This document shows, in pieces, positions 10,059 through 20,680 of a stretch of DNA of 64,000 nucleotides (its first letter is position 1; every line of letters begins with the position of its first letter). Source of the DNA: Cyrtodaria siliqua (lineage: Eukaryota > Mollusca > Bivalvia > Adapedonta > Hiatellidae). The position numbers and the translations under genes are program-made. The notes below the pieces were generated by a model. The model searched no databases and was not told the DNA's origin. It saw nothing but the letters and a program-made list of their open reading frames with translations. The DNA lies in assembly GCA_037043455.1 (NCBI GenBank), contig JAWPHD010011475.1:19550-83549 (forward strand), in the 5' to 3' direction.

Positions 10059-11254
10059 ATAACATACCTGATAAACGTAAAGTTGGTAAAAGGTGGAGTA
10101 GCGATTATGTGGAATAGACAACACTCGAATAATATAATGCCATTACCCATAGAATGTGATCGGATTATAGGTATACGATATGATGCGGGTAGTGATTGTT
10201 ATGTATATATATATTTCAAGTTTATTTACCAAGTAAAAATCACTCGCAATTTATAAAGAATATATTGAAATGCTGTACCAATATAATGAATCATTACTCC
10301 GACAAAGGAGAAGTTGTGATAATGGGGGATATGAATGCCCATGTGTCCTCAATTCGATTCACGAAACATTATGGACCATAGAAGTGTGTGTTTAAGTAAA
10401 TTCCTAATGGACGAAAATGTATTTTCTATTTTCACACTGGAAATGTGTACTGGACCTAAAGCTAGTTTTGTCTCTTGCACTGGCCAGAGTTTAATTGATC
10501 ACATATTTACCCATTGAAAAGGTAGATACTGTAATGAACTGTAAAATCTTAGATAACAATGTTCTGACTATATCTAATCACAGACAAGTGGCATGTCAAA
10601 TTCGGTTACCATTCAATATTAATACATCCGATAATACTACAGGAGCAGAGGCGTTTATAAAATGGTCGAAGTATTTTGAACAAGTATGAAACTCATCTTA
10701 ACAATATGCCTTGCTCAAATAGGCAGATGCCATTGATATACATACACTTGGAGATATTGACTGCCTTGATGAATTAATTATAAATTCTGTCCTATCCAAA
10801 TCCGATGTGTATATACCTAAATCAAATTTCGGCGTCATCTTAAACCTTACTGGAATGCGGATTTATCGTCACACCACAGGTTTATGAAAGCTAAACGAAT
10901 GGATTGGATCCGAGATGGTAAATCCAATGCATCGGCCACATACAATAAGTACAAAGATGCTAAACGAACATTTAGGCTACAACATAGAATAGCGTGGAGA
11001 AATACTTATTAAAATTAAACCAAGAAATTGACGACGCTGCAGAAATAGATCAAGCTACATTCTGCAGATTAGTCAGTAACAGGCGAAATAGTTCGCGCAC
11101 TTTGGGACGCCCCATAAAATACGGAGAGACAGTCCCGAATAACAGAAATATGGTATCTACACCTATGAAGAGCTGTTTAAATGCTATTTTTTTGGGAAGC
11201 CATTGGAACACTTACAAACAGCGTATAATTATAGAATGGCGAGAAAGGTGTTAA

Positions 11255-13048
11255 TCAACACCACCTACGTCATGTTATGTCGTGTCTACAGCGTTATGCT
11301 TAGAAATGCAAATGTCTTGTTCGTTCCGTTTCGTCAAATGTAATGGGTATGTTTAGCGGAACGGTACGGAACAAAACCTTGAACTTGTAAACACACAAGA
11401 ACATATAAGCGATATGTATGTTTTATTTTTAAATTTAGTGTTTTATTATAAGGTCAGATTAAAAAGCAGCGAAAGAAAACACAATGTTGAGACATTCATA
11501 CAAAACAGTGGATTTTCCCAAGTGGTACTACAGAACCTGGTCCGTTTCGTGTCGTTCAGTTTCGCAAAATATAATTAGCCCATCATACGTAAGAAAATTA
11601 ACAAGCATTCCATAATGACTATGTATTCCAAACAGTGCACGTGTATACCATTTAGTTTTAAATTGTCTATAAAGAAACAACGCTGGAACCCATGCACATT
11701 TCACCGACATTGCTTAGAAAATGACGAAATAAGACTATCTGGAGGAGTATCCAACAAGCGAACGAGTGCCTTTCCTCCTACATACTTCTGGTTTTAACTA
11801 AAACCACATGTAGTTCATGATCAGAGACAGTGCGGCTTAATTGTATTTTTCAAGCCAATCCTTCCGTTACGTGTGCGAGACTTAGCACTGTCTGTCAAAT
11901 ACTAACATATAGCGTCAATTAGCTGTTTTGCGTGACTTCGTTTTCTCGTTAAAGCGAATTACAGCGCATTTTTTAGTATTACGTATACCGGGTTAATAAT
12001 AATATCTGTATTCCAAGAGGATAACATATTTATTTAATTGTGTTTCAGACTAATCAGAATAAAGCCTTTGTTACCTTATGCAATGTTATGTTCTTTTTTA
12101 CTTTCGTTATGTATCATGTGATTTACATGTCATGCCATATGACCCATGATTGGTTAAATATATTTATTCTATTCTAGTCTATTTGGCTACAAGCTAGTCT
12201 AACATGTGGTCCTCAAACAAAATAGAATATACTGACATAATATACACAAACGTGATTAAAACAATGCTACAAAAACAATCAAATATGTTTAGAAACGTCA
12301 TGAAATTATTGTTGATTTTCAGGAATTGTTTGCCCAAAATAAAGCCAGCAGTTAGATTACAGTATTTCTCTTAAAAATAGTGTGCTAGTCATTTTAAGTT
12401 ACTTGTAGTTTGAACATTGTATAGATGACGAATTCAAAGGAAAACATTTTTAAATTCTTCATACTGAAGTTCCTATATTATGCACGAACTGTGACACATT
12501 TACCACAATAAAGCAATTAAAATGAACACGGAGCCTGTTTACCAAGAAATAAGTATCTTGTGTCGAGAATATATTTATTTTGCCGCTATACGTTACAAGC
12601 AGATTATAAAGTCAACTTACATTCTTTTCAAACAGATGATCAGATCTTGATTGCTGCTTTCTCTCTCCATGTCGGGGTATATATTTTCATAGGTCCATTG
12701 TCAGTCATTGCTGAAAACATACAAAGAAAATAATGAATGAAATGGGGTTTACAACCTGTTAAGTTTATATTTGGACAGCCACCTCAGTGACTTATGAGGT
12801 GAAAGATGAAGTTTCCCATCAGACATGCCTCCGCAATGGAACAAACTCAGGCGGTTCAGAGGTCTGCAGCTCTAAAAGCAAGGCCTTATCCACCGAGCTT
12901 CCCGAAAAAGAAATTTATTACTAATATAATCAATTGGCAGTGAGAAAATCAAATGACAAGCCGGCGGTCATTCTGTTATAGTCTAAACTACTGACCAGTA
13001 ATTTATACCGGAGATAATCAATCAATGTTGTGGTGATATTTACCCGAC
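11255..13048. other. No gene recognised; minor repeats only
   Basis: Apart from the complement of the 8276 repeat at 11497-11577, I see no coding potential, RNA gene or organised repeat. AT-rich throughout. Confidence 0.45.
11497..11577 (-). repeat. Interspersed repeat, right member of inverted pair
   Basis: Complement of the block at 8276-8350, sharing the GTGGATTTTCCC and TTTCGCAAAATATAA ends. Confidence 0.5.
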
Positions 13049-13123
13049 GGCCCGATAAGCTCAGTTGGTAGAGCACTTGCCGTGTAAGTGAGGGGTCCCA
13101 GGTTCAAGTCCCGTGCTGGCTAC
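13049..13123 (+). other. tRNA-like sequence, probably SINE head or tRNA pseudogene
   Basis: Contains a near-consensus A box (AGCTCAGTTGGTAGAGC) and B box (GGTTCAAGTCC). The anticodon arm would present TGT (Thr), but the universally conserved T33 is G and the acceptor strands do not pair well. It is therefore more likely a tRNA-derived repeat than a functional tRNA. Confidence 0.6.
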
Positions 13124-13235
13124 ACTCCTACACCACCCCCACCCTTATCCACGCTCAATTACGCCAAAAATTACAACATGATATAGGGAAAGAAGTACTT
13201 TGTGAGCGTTAACCATTTTTTCCTTCACATTATTT

Positions 13236-13285
13236 GGGGGCGGGGGGAGGTGGGGCAAATATTTGCCCCCACCCGCCCCCCGAAT
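13236..13285. repeat. G-rich/C-rich palindrome
   Basis: G tracts (GGGGGCGGGGGG) lead into a perfect 18-bp palindrome GGGGCAAATATTTGCCCC (13252-13269), followed by matching C tracts. It can form a hairpin, and each strand has G runs on one side. Confidence 0.7.
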
Positions 13286-13988
13286 CTGAACATCGAGGGG
13301 ACGGCCCCCACACCACTCCCTGGCCCACCCGGCTCCTACGCCTATGTTGTCATAACAATAAATAACTTCATATGTATCAGCGAGTATGCATAAGTATACT
13401 TTTCTTAAAGTAATAATATGTAATAGCATTAAATTCTTAAAATATCGAGTATCAACGTAATCCGTATGACTCCCCACCCACTACTTTTTCAGGACGTCCT
13501 GATTTCTGAACCATGATTTTAGACACATTTCGGCACTTTATTTACTATTCTATAGACAAACAAGCTACAAATATATTCATTTTATATAAAAAATTCATAC
13601 ATTTCAGGAACATCCGATAATGTCCAGTTAAATGGTTAGATTATTGTAAATCTTTCGATATGCGTGAATTTCTGGGGAATTCCGTGTGTCCTGTTTATGA
13701 CGTCACGCATCATACGATCGATAACTCCTACGGGCATAAAGTGTACTTATTGGAAAGGCGTTTTCGTGAGGTATCCAACGAAATGCGGTCAATAATTAGG
13801 ACAATGCCCTATTTAAAACACTTCAATCGTTATCAATGAATCATTGTAACTACTACTACTTACATGTATCAACTGAGACTAAAACAATATTTATGGACCA
13901 TCTCGATTTCGTAAATAATACAAAAACTGACGTTTTCGATGATTCTCTGGAAGGATTTAATTAAAATGAACGAGTTACACGGTTTCCC

Positions 13989-13990
<2 letters not shown>

Positions 13991-14027
<37 letters not shown>
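13991..14027. repeat. (CT)n microsatellite
   Basis: Uninterrupted CT dinucleotide run of about 37 bp. Confidence 0.95.
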
Positions 14028-14028
<1 letters not shown>

Positions 14029-14094
14029 CATACACCTACCAAGACTGAGTTCTTATTATTTGTAATATGTATGACCCTTCATGCTCATAAGATG

Positions 14095-14170
14095 AATCAG
14101 TGAGTGGACAAGCAGTGAGTGGACAAGCAGTAGTGAGTGGACAAGCAGTGAGTGGACAAGCAGTGAGTGC
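14095..14170. repeat. 16-bp minisatellite
   Basis: Four to five near-identical copies of AGTGAGTGGACAAGC, one with a three-base insertion. Confidence 0.85.
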
Positions 14171-14345
14171 ATCCGTTAACGGACATGATGTAATGCTGCC
14201 AATTTAACAGAATTAGTCCACTTAGCTGCAAAAAAACTACATTCTAATTAAGTACACACAGAAGTGATAGTTAACTTCGTAAATACTGAGGAAGGCATTT
14301 TTGAAAATGATTACTTCATCTATGTAATTGAACAATGAGTATTAA

Positions 14346-14400
14346 CTAGATGGCCGCGACCGGCTAGTCGAGCCGCCGGAAACGTGTTACCAAGGTATTT
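14346..14400 (-). mobile_element. Helitron-like 3' terminus, minus strand
   Basis: Read on the minus strand, the hairpin GCCG-GTCG-CGGC (14353-14364) is followed three bases later by CTAG (14346-14349) and then T. The preceding GGCTCGAC matches the terminus at 38752-38780. The extent of any body to the right is not clear. Confidence 0.5.
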
Positions 14401-14494
14401 TTAAAAAACATAATAATAAGAGAGTGACCTAATAAAATAAATGAACAAATACCAAAGTAAAACATGTACCGTAGCTGTCTTAAGGCTGAAAAGG

Positions 14495-14585
14495 TGGAAT
14501 AAATACTGAAAAGAGCATCATTTGGAAGCAACACAAACACGATAGAAAAGTAGCAAACTCCGTTTTATTGAGTCTGTTCATGAGA
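14495..14585 (+). repeat. ~90-bp interspersed repeat (GAAGCAACA family)
   Basis: Blocks TACTGAAAAG, TTGGAAGCAACA, AGAAAAGTAG and GAGTCTGTTCATGAGA recur in this order at 19935, 20965, 31022 and, inverted, at 30530 and 48215. Confidence 0.6.
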
Positions 14586-15283
14586 ACTTGACATATTTTA
14601 ATTTTACAGTATTTAACAAGATATTTAGGACTCTGATAAGCGTGAAATGCCATCTCAGAGCATCTAGATTAAAAACAAAATTCAAGGAAAGCATGCCTCC
14701 GAGCCCCACAAACCGTTTGCAGTTTCGCCGCTCAACGTGCCACTTTGACTGCCTGTACATTAGTTGTATCCCAGCTACGCCCCTGATGTACACCTACTCA
14801 AATTTGAAAGTTGTATCGAGTATTGTTTTTTTTTATCATTCCTTTAAATCTAAATGAAATTGCAAGATCACGAACACTTGCGGGTGTATATGTATGTCCT
14901 AATATACTCACTGACCAAATTTGAAAGTGATATCTCTTCTAATTTTAAAGATATTGACCAAAGGAAACTGTTTTCTAAGTCATTCCTTTTAAAGTTAAAC
15001 GTTACGGTCATTGGCGCATATGTATATAGTATATGTCCTGTAATATATACTGAAAGGAAAAAGAAACGCATAATGGTTATTTCCGCTATATATTGTTTGT
15101 TTAATATGCTACTGCTAATCATATAAACAATAAACGTGGCTCCAACCTAAATGAAGTTTCTACGATAGAATTTGCAGCAACTGTGCAGTTCAGGCTGAGA
15201 AGGTTCTAGGCCCATTTTCCATATTTTATCGCGATGTACATGGAGGATGAGCGTGGCATGTTCATGTCTGTTATACTATAACC

Positions 15284-15332
15284 TTTCATGTGTTGGTGCG
15301 CCTTAAAACCCAATTCAATTCAATTATGATCA
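15284..15332 (+). mobile_element. SINE family 2 tail fragment
   Basis: GTTGGTGCGCCTTAAAACCC followed by AATTC repeats matches the 3' end of the SINE at 37727-37962. Only the tail is left. Confidence 0.6.
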
Positions 15333-15487
15333 AACTGAAGGTTTCTGATAATGATATAGTAACCATTGCAGGGCCCAAATTAAACATGACTTTGAATTGT
15401 GCTATGACCTGGGCAAACGTGAACACAATAGAAACAATGCGTCATATAATCATGCTGAGATTACATATATTTCATTTTGCATGCATA

Positions 15488-15909
15488 TACACTTCTCAAA
15501 ACTGCTAACTACACCGCTCACGTTTTGGGTTATATATATCGATGGGTTGAATGTTTTTCAATAAAATAAAAAGGAAATACCAATTCAATCATTTTTACAT
15601 CATTTCATTTTATTTTTTTCATGGGCAATGCTAGAACTAAACCACAATAAGCAATTACAAACGACCCATGTAAACACTAAAGTCACACTTTTATGAACAA
15701 GAAATGAAAAGTGTGACTTTAGTGTTTACATGGGTCGTTTGTAATTGCTTATTGTGGTTTAGTTCTAGCATTGCCCATGAAAAAAATAAAATGAAATGAT
15801 GTAAAAATGTTTGAATTGGTATTTCCTTTTTATTTTATGAAAAACATTCAACCCATCGATATATATAACCCAAAACGTAGCGGTGTAGTTAGCAGTTTTG
15901 AGAAGTGTA
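15488..15909. mobile_element. Long near-perfect palindrome (foldback element)
   Basis: The two ~200-bp arms (TACACTTCTCAAAACTGC at left, its complement at right) are almost identical; I see a single small indel in the outer part and a few substitutions. The arms meet around 15695-15705 with a loop of only about 15-20 bases. No coding. Near identity of the arms implies either a recent origin or continued arm correction. It lies ~450 bp upstream of the TATA box at 16363. Confidence 0.85.
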
Positions 15910-16362
15910 GGCCTACCAGCTGATTTAATGGCCATGTAACCTAGTCTGTTTTATTTTTAGCCATTAACCCATAATAATCATATGACAAATTAATATACGT
16001 CAACGTATTTGGTTCATGACTAAAATACCCCCTGCACGATTGAAAATCGATTATTGCAAAATGCACATCTCTCTATATATATATAGGTATTAACGTAAGA
16101 TAAATAGTGTGAGTTACTATTATAGTATTCTGCAATACTACCTCAATGTTATTTTATGTACACAATTCATGAATTAACAACGAGAACCTAGTTTTTCTAA
16201 AATAGGATTGCCATTCAGAAATTATACATCTATACTGTCGCGATCTCGTAAATTAATCAATGAAAGCTTCACAGTATTTATTAAGGCAGTGATGGCGATT
16301 AAATGCGGGAAATTATATCAATTCTGCGCATGTGCAGAGGAGCCCTTGAGTGTTGTTAATGC

Positions 16363-16370
16363 TATAAATA
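16363..16370 (+). promoter_or_regulatory. TATA box, putative P450 promoter
   Basis: TATAAATA in a GC-CTATAAATACC context. An NRF1-like GCGCATGTGC lies ~38 bases upstream. A start site would be expected around 16393. Followed by an ATG-free leader ending in a splice donor, which supports a real promoter. Linking it to the P450 is inference from orientation and distance. Confidence 0.45.
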
Positions 16371-16392
16371 CCAGGAATAGCTATTGATCATC

Positions 16393-16543
16393 GTGCATTC
16401 CACCAAGTGAAACGATAGAGAGAGAGGGCTGGTCCCACTCAATACTTTGGAACTAAAAATTAACTAAAAAGTAAAGTGATTTTTAAAAGGAACTGAAACA
16501 CCAAAAGGAACTTTAATTTTCTCGCGTAACTAAGAACATAAAG
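16393..16543 (+). other. Putative untranslated first exon
   Basis: About 150 bases without any ATG, from ~30 bases after the TATA box to a consensus donor AAG|GTATGT (exon end 16543). It would pair in principle with the acceptor TTTTCTAG at 20528, 14 bases upstream of the P450 start codon. The start is estimated from the TATA box. Confidence 0.4.
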
Positions 16544-16839
16544 GTATGTCATCTTTATTAATGACAGTTTTTGTTCTTGTGTGATTTATTTATATTTATT
16601 TTTTGTTCAAATCCATATACATTAATACATTAATACCGCTTTGTTTTTATATATATATTCGATTTCTGATGCGTTCAATTTATTTATATTTCACCTGCCA
16701 TTTTAAATCAACTATTACTATTACTACTACTAAACAATGTTTAGCTTAAAAAACTAAAACGGGCAATATGTACTAGATGTGGTTTAAACAATAGTAAACA
16801 AGAAATGTAATGTACAATGTTATGTAGTATATGGACTCT

Positions 16840-17000
16840 TTTATTTACTCTTGAGGTCTGGCGCACCCTCGAACCTGGTTTCATCCCCGCACCCCACACC
16901 CCACCCCGCCCTCCAGCGACCTTGTTTCGACTAACCATTCCAAGGCGGTACCCCTATTGTCAACCAGTTTATGCTTATGATGTCTCAAACTACTTAAAAA
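16840..17000 (+). repeat. Retroelement 3' tail fragment
   Basis: GAGGTCTGGCGCACCCTCGAACCTGG and CCATTCCAAGGCGGTA blocks match the tail at 50160-50290. Confidence 0.65.
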
Positions 17001-17264
17001 AATGTCGGTGTTTGTTTGTTTACAGTGCGTGTTTTAAATGACTGCGGTCTGTGAATAATACAGTTCCAATTCGACTCATACAATTTGACAAACTTGAAAT
17101 TGTATCTCCGCGTTAAAGACTATCTAGGTTGTACAAATGAAACTGCACCCACACCATGGTCAAATGATTTTATTTAGCGTTTTATATCACACATTCAACG
17201 TTGTTTGAGGCATTCAATTGACACGGATAATCAAGCCTACTAAATTAATGTTAACATATGGAGT

Positions 17265-17645
17265 TTCTATGGGATATAACTAAAACGCTACTTCATCAGG
17301 GATATCGTTACCATAAACTTCAAAAATCAAAAAAATAAATAAAAAATTGGCAAAATGCTATTATCGTAACTCTGATATGCTGTTAAAATATAAAAGCAAT
17401 TTAAGAACCCTTCTGCGACAAGAACTATCACAACCCGACTTCTATGGGGACGTGATTTAAAACTTCGTAAGATCCTTGGTCATTATCACTAAGTCTGTTA
17501 ACAATTATATCGAAAGAGGTTATGACTCCATCATTTTACAACGTACTGCATGTTTAGAGTTTGACCAATTTACGGTTCGCCACAATGCATTCCTTTTGTA
17601 TCAAGCAATTATTATTGTGCATTCCTCTTTAACTGTGCAATTAAT
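17265..17645 (+). pseudogene. Reverse transcriptase remnant (copy B)
   Basis: Homologous to 49500-49830: GYRYHKL, CYYRNSDMLLKYKSNLRTLL, QPDFYGD and FTVRHNAF can be read with an insertion near 17330, a stop near 17455 and a deletion of the DHFHTIF segment. Non-functional. Confidence 0.7.
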
Positions 17646-18594
17646 CGTCCGTTAGAGCCGTACATGTGTTTTGCGTGTGTATGTGTGTATGATTTGAAGA
17701 ATAAATGACGGAATATTTTTATTGGTGTTATATCTCCACTAATATTCCATCTGGTTATCCATTATCCACAGATGGCAGTTATGATGAAAAGGATACATTT
17801 TATCCAGTGTTAATTACTTTTGATAAGACACATTGGGGATGCTGCATCTGAATAGTATCACCCGAAATTGTTGACATCATCACTTTATGCGTATGTGACC
17901 ACGTGACCCCCCCCCCCCCCCCCCCCCCCCATGCGATTTAGTATTTTATTTCGATAAATACTTATTTGTTTTACAGATAGTATTCATATACTGTTAAATA
18001 TTTGTAATTAAACGTATCATTTACGATTACAACTCAAAATACAGACCGAAAACAAAAATAAATAAAAAATAAACGTACGAAATTGACTGGTCTTCTATAT
18101 TTTTGCCTAAAACTTCGTACTTCATTTGACGTTTGCTGTCCAGCCTATGGATTGCCTCAAAGTTGACGAAAAATAAAAATCCGGTATTATGTTTTGAAAT
18201 CAAGTAAGTTTTGATACTACTCGCGTTACTACAAAATGGCTTCGCCTGCCGGTACTAGAGGTATACATATAGTACTGATGCAATGTCTAGTTCATTGGTC
18301 ACTGTAACCATTGGTTACTGTAACAATGTGTAAGCATGGCGATGATTTTTATAAGTATTAAAGGCCAGGGTAGAGGACAAAAAAGAAATTGTCCAAAAGA
18401 AACTTTTCTGATCATTGTATACACTATGCTACAGAGGTTTAATCACAAATATCTAAATAATAAGGCATTTTTAAACCATCTAGACGAAAACTATTGTGTA
18501 TATAGTATATTAGTTTATTAAAGCAGGGTCCCAATGATGAGTACATGAAAAATGCTTATTAATAAATGCAGACAATTCTTAAGTTTTTGCATCA

Positions 18595-18700
18595 TCGACG
18601 TTTCGGCACCAAACCATTCCGACACCTAGACGAATCGGCACCTAGACGTTTCGGCATCAAACCATTTAATTTTTACCCTAGACGTTTCGGCACCCATTTA
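18595..18700. repeat. GACGTTTCGGCACC repeat cluster
   Basis: The motif GACGTTTCGGCACC and variants occur about five times, separated by AAACCATT or CCTA spacers. Confidence 0.6.
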
Positions 18701-19934
18701 TAGTTGAGTATTATAATGAAGTAAAGAAATTAAATATTTTCTAAAAGATCACTTGTAATTCATTTAAAATGCAAAGTTGATTGCCTTAACGGCAACTCCG
18801 AAGCGGTTATGAGCATGAATACAACTAAAACATGAACATAAATAGGGCCCATATGATAATCACTAGTAACATTTAAGTAAATATGACTTTTATATTATAT
18901 TGTAGCATGGCCACTGAAATTCCCTTTGTAATAGCTCAGGCTTAAATCGTTTAATTGAAAATACTTGAATATGTTCCCTATAACACGTATAATAATGTAT
19001 ACCTAAGACCAAATAAAAACTTATCTGTATTAATACAGTATCTTTTAATTCTTCACTTTACCTTCCTGTCATATCCATTTCGACGACTACAGGTATGTGA
19101 CTTGAACAAAGCCTCCACAAACTAACCCATTATTTAAAATCGTCTGCATATAACGCATACGTTATACTTTTCTTGTTCATGTTAATACACAAAACGTAAC
19201 TCTATACATATATATGAAAACAGTTATTTAATGTATTTATTTTATATACTTCCAACACAACTATTTCCCCTGTCAAATGTTTGAATTTTGATGCATCTAT
19301 TTGTAGCTGTACCTGTAAAAATAGTATCAGTGATTGGTCAAAATGCTGAAAGATTTGTCTTGACTCACTAACTGCTGATTGATCTAGTGTATGAGCACCA
19401 ACGCCCGCTGGGGTTTAAAGTTCTCCGGCCATGTTTTGTTTCATGAACATGTTTATGTTTATTTAAATCGAAATCAATACACAACAATAGATATTTACAA
19501 ATCACACATTGCAATATCTGTGAAAAAGCGAGAATAAGATTTTATTTGATGACGTAGAAAACTTTGAACAGGTAAATTAATTCACAGGTAAATATATTTA
19601 TCAATTATCAGGCAATAGTGATGCAGGTATACAATTCAGATTTACCTCATTTTCCCGTGCAGTCACGCAGTGGTAAAAGTAGTATCTACGTCATGCAAAT
19701 AATACTTATTTTTACATACCATTTAGTTGCGGATTTAAATATATGTTTCTCTCCGGGACCAAGAAATGTTCATATGATGTTTAAGAGTTAAATTTGTTAA
19801 TTGATAATGCTACAAAAAGGGTGGCCATTCATCTTTAAGTTTGAAGAGCAAGTGTTGCATTATAGTATTACATATAACACCAACATTCAAACGGTCTTCA
19901 GGTACAAATACTTAATAATATTAAGAGGGAAAAT

Positions 19935-20045
19935 GGCCGAGTGACTGCATGCAATAGGTACTGAAAATGGGACCCCTTAAAAGCAACAAACACAAACAAG
20001 AGAGACAAGTTGCAGACTCGGTTTTGCTATGTTCATGAGAGTTAA
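19935..20045 (+). repeat. GAAGCAACA-family interspersed repeat
   Basis: Same ordered blocks as at 14495; includes TACTGAAAATGGGACCCC and GAGACAAGTTGCAGACTCGG. Confidence 0.55.
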
Positions 20046-20542
20046 TATAAGGTGCAACGCAACACCTCTCAATTAAGCCGTATTTCGCTTTAAAGCCACT
20101 AAAGGTTACAGTTGACACGGTATTCAACCGAATGTGAAGTTGCCATGGTATTCAGCTGAATGCCAAGTAATTACCATCTTCCACGCCGTCATTGGAAATG
20201 CATCAGTTCTTAACCTTTGTAAAATAGAAATATCCGACAATATCAATCTCATTAAAAACAGACCCTTTATCACGCTACGATACTCTACGCTACTAAGGAT
20301 CTGACAACACTGCACAAATTAAGATCACCGAGAACAAGTAAGAGTTAAATAATTCGACCTAGTAAATGATACTAAAATGTTGGTTTAATTAGTTTCTCAT
20401 CAAATTTATGCTTTTTTTTAGATGATATAAGCGGATACACATTACATGGCTGGATTTTACTCATGTTAGTTTAAAACAATTATGAAAAAAATACATTTCT
20501 AGTTATTTCCTTTACCCTTATTTTCTAGAACTAAGAAAGAAA

Positions 20543-20680
20543 ATGGCATCAACAAAAACAGGAATACTTTTAAAGACATTGACACCCAAAGTATTGAGTC
20601 GTGTTGTGTCGACGTCAACAACAACAACTCAAAATGCAGCAGCGGGAACTATACTGCTAGACAGAGCACCAGCAAATACA
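20543..20680 (+). CDS. P450 exon 1 (residues 1-46)
   Basis: Encodes the presequence-like N-terminus (MASTKTGILLKTL...). The real exon likely begins at 20529 after the acceptor TTTTCTAG. Ends before GTATGTAC, phase 0. Confidence 0.85.

Larger units (their letters stand above)
8500..11254 (+). pseudogene. LINE endonuclease domain and linker, split by a DNA element
   Basis: An apurinic-like endonuclease domain of a non-LTR retrotransposon survives in pieces. Before the insertion (8500-8675) I read ISCNSTGSMSS and ICGISEHWL, the catalytic-glutamate motif. After it (from 10068) come GGVAIMWNR, a SDCYVY-like strand, VVIMGDMNAH (the GDFN motif), LIDHIF and SNHRQV (the SDH motif). From ~10850 the linker to the reverse transcriptase continues (WIRDGKSNASATYNKYKDAKR) to about 11250. 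Several stops and frameshifts separate these, and the reverse transcriptase is absent. Removing 8685-10067 restores adjacency of the two halves, evidence that the LINE came first. Confidence 0.75.
17646..20528. other. Presumed 5' intron region; scattered repeats, no gene
   Basis: Holds a 24-base C run (17907-17930), a GACGTTTCGGCACC repeat cluster (18595-18700), one GAAGCAACA repeat (19935-20045) and a block at 20180-20320 that recurs at 51655-51745. No coding exon recognised. Confidence 0.4.

Noticed and set aside
13049..13123. Functional tRNA-Thr
   Set aside because: T33 is replaced by G and the acceptor stem does not pair, so I list it as a tRNA-like repeat instead.
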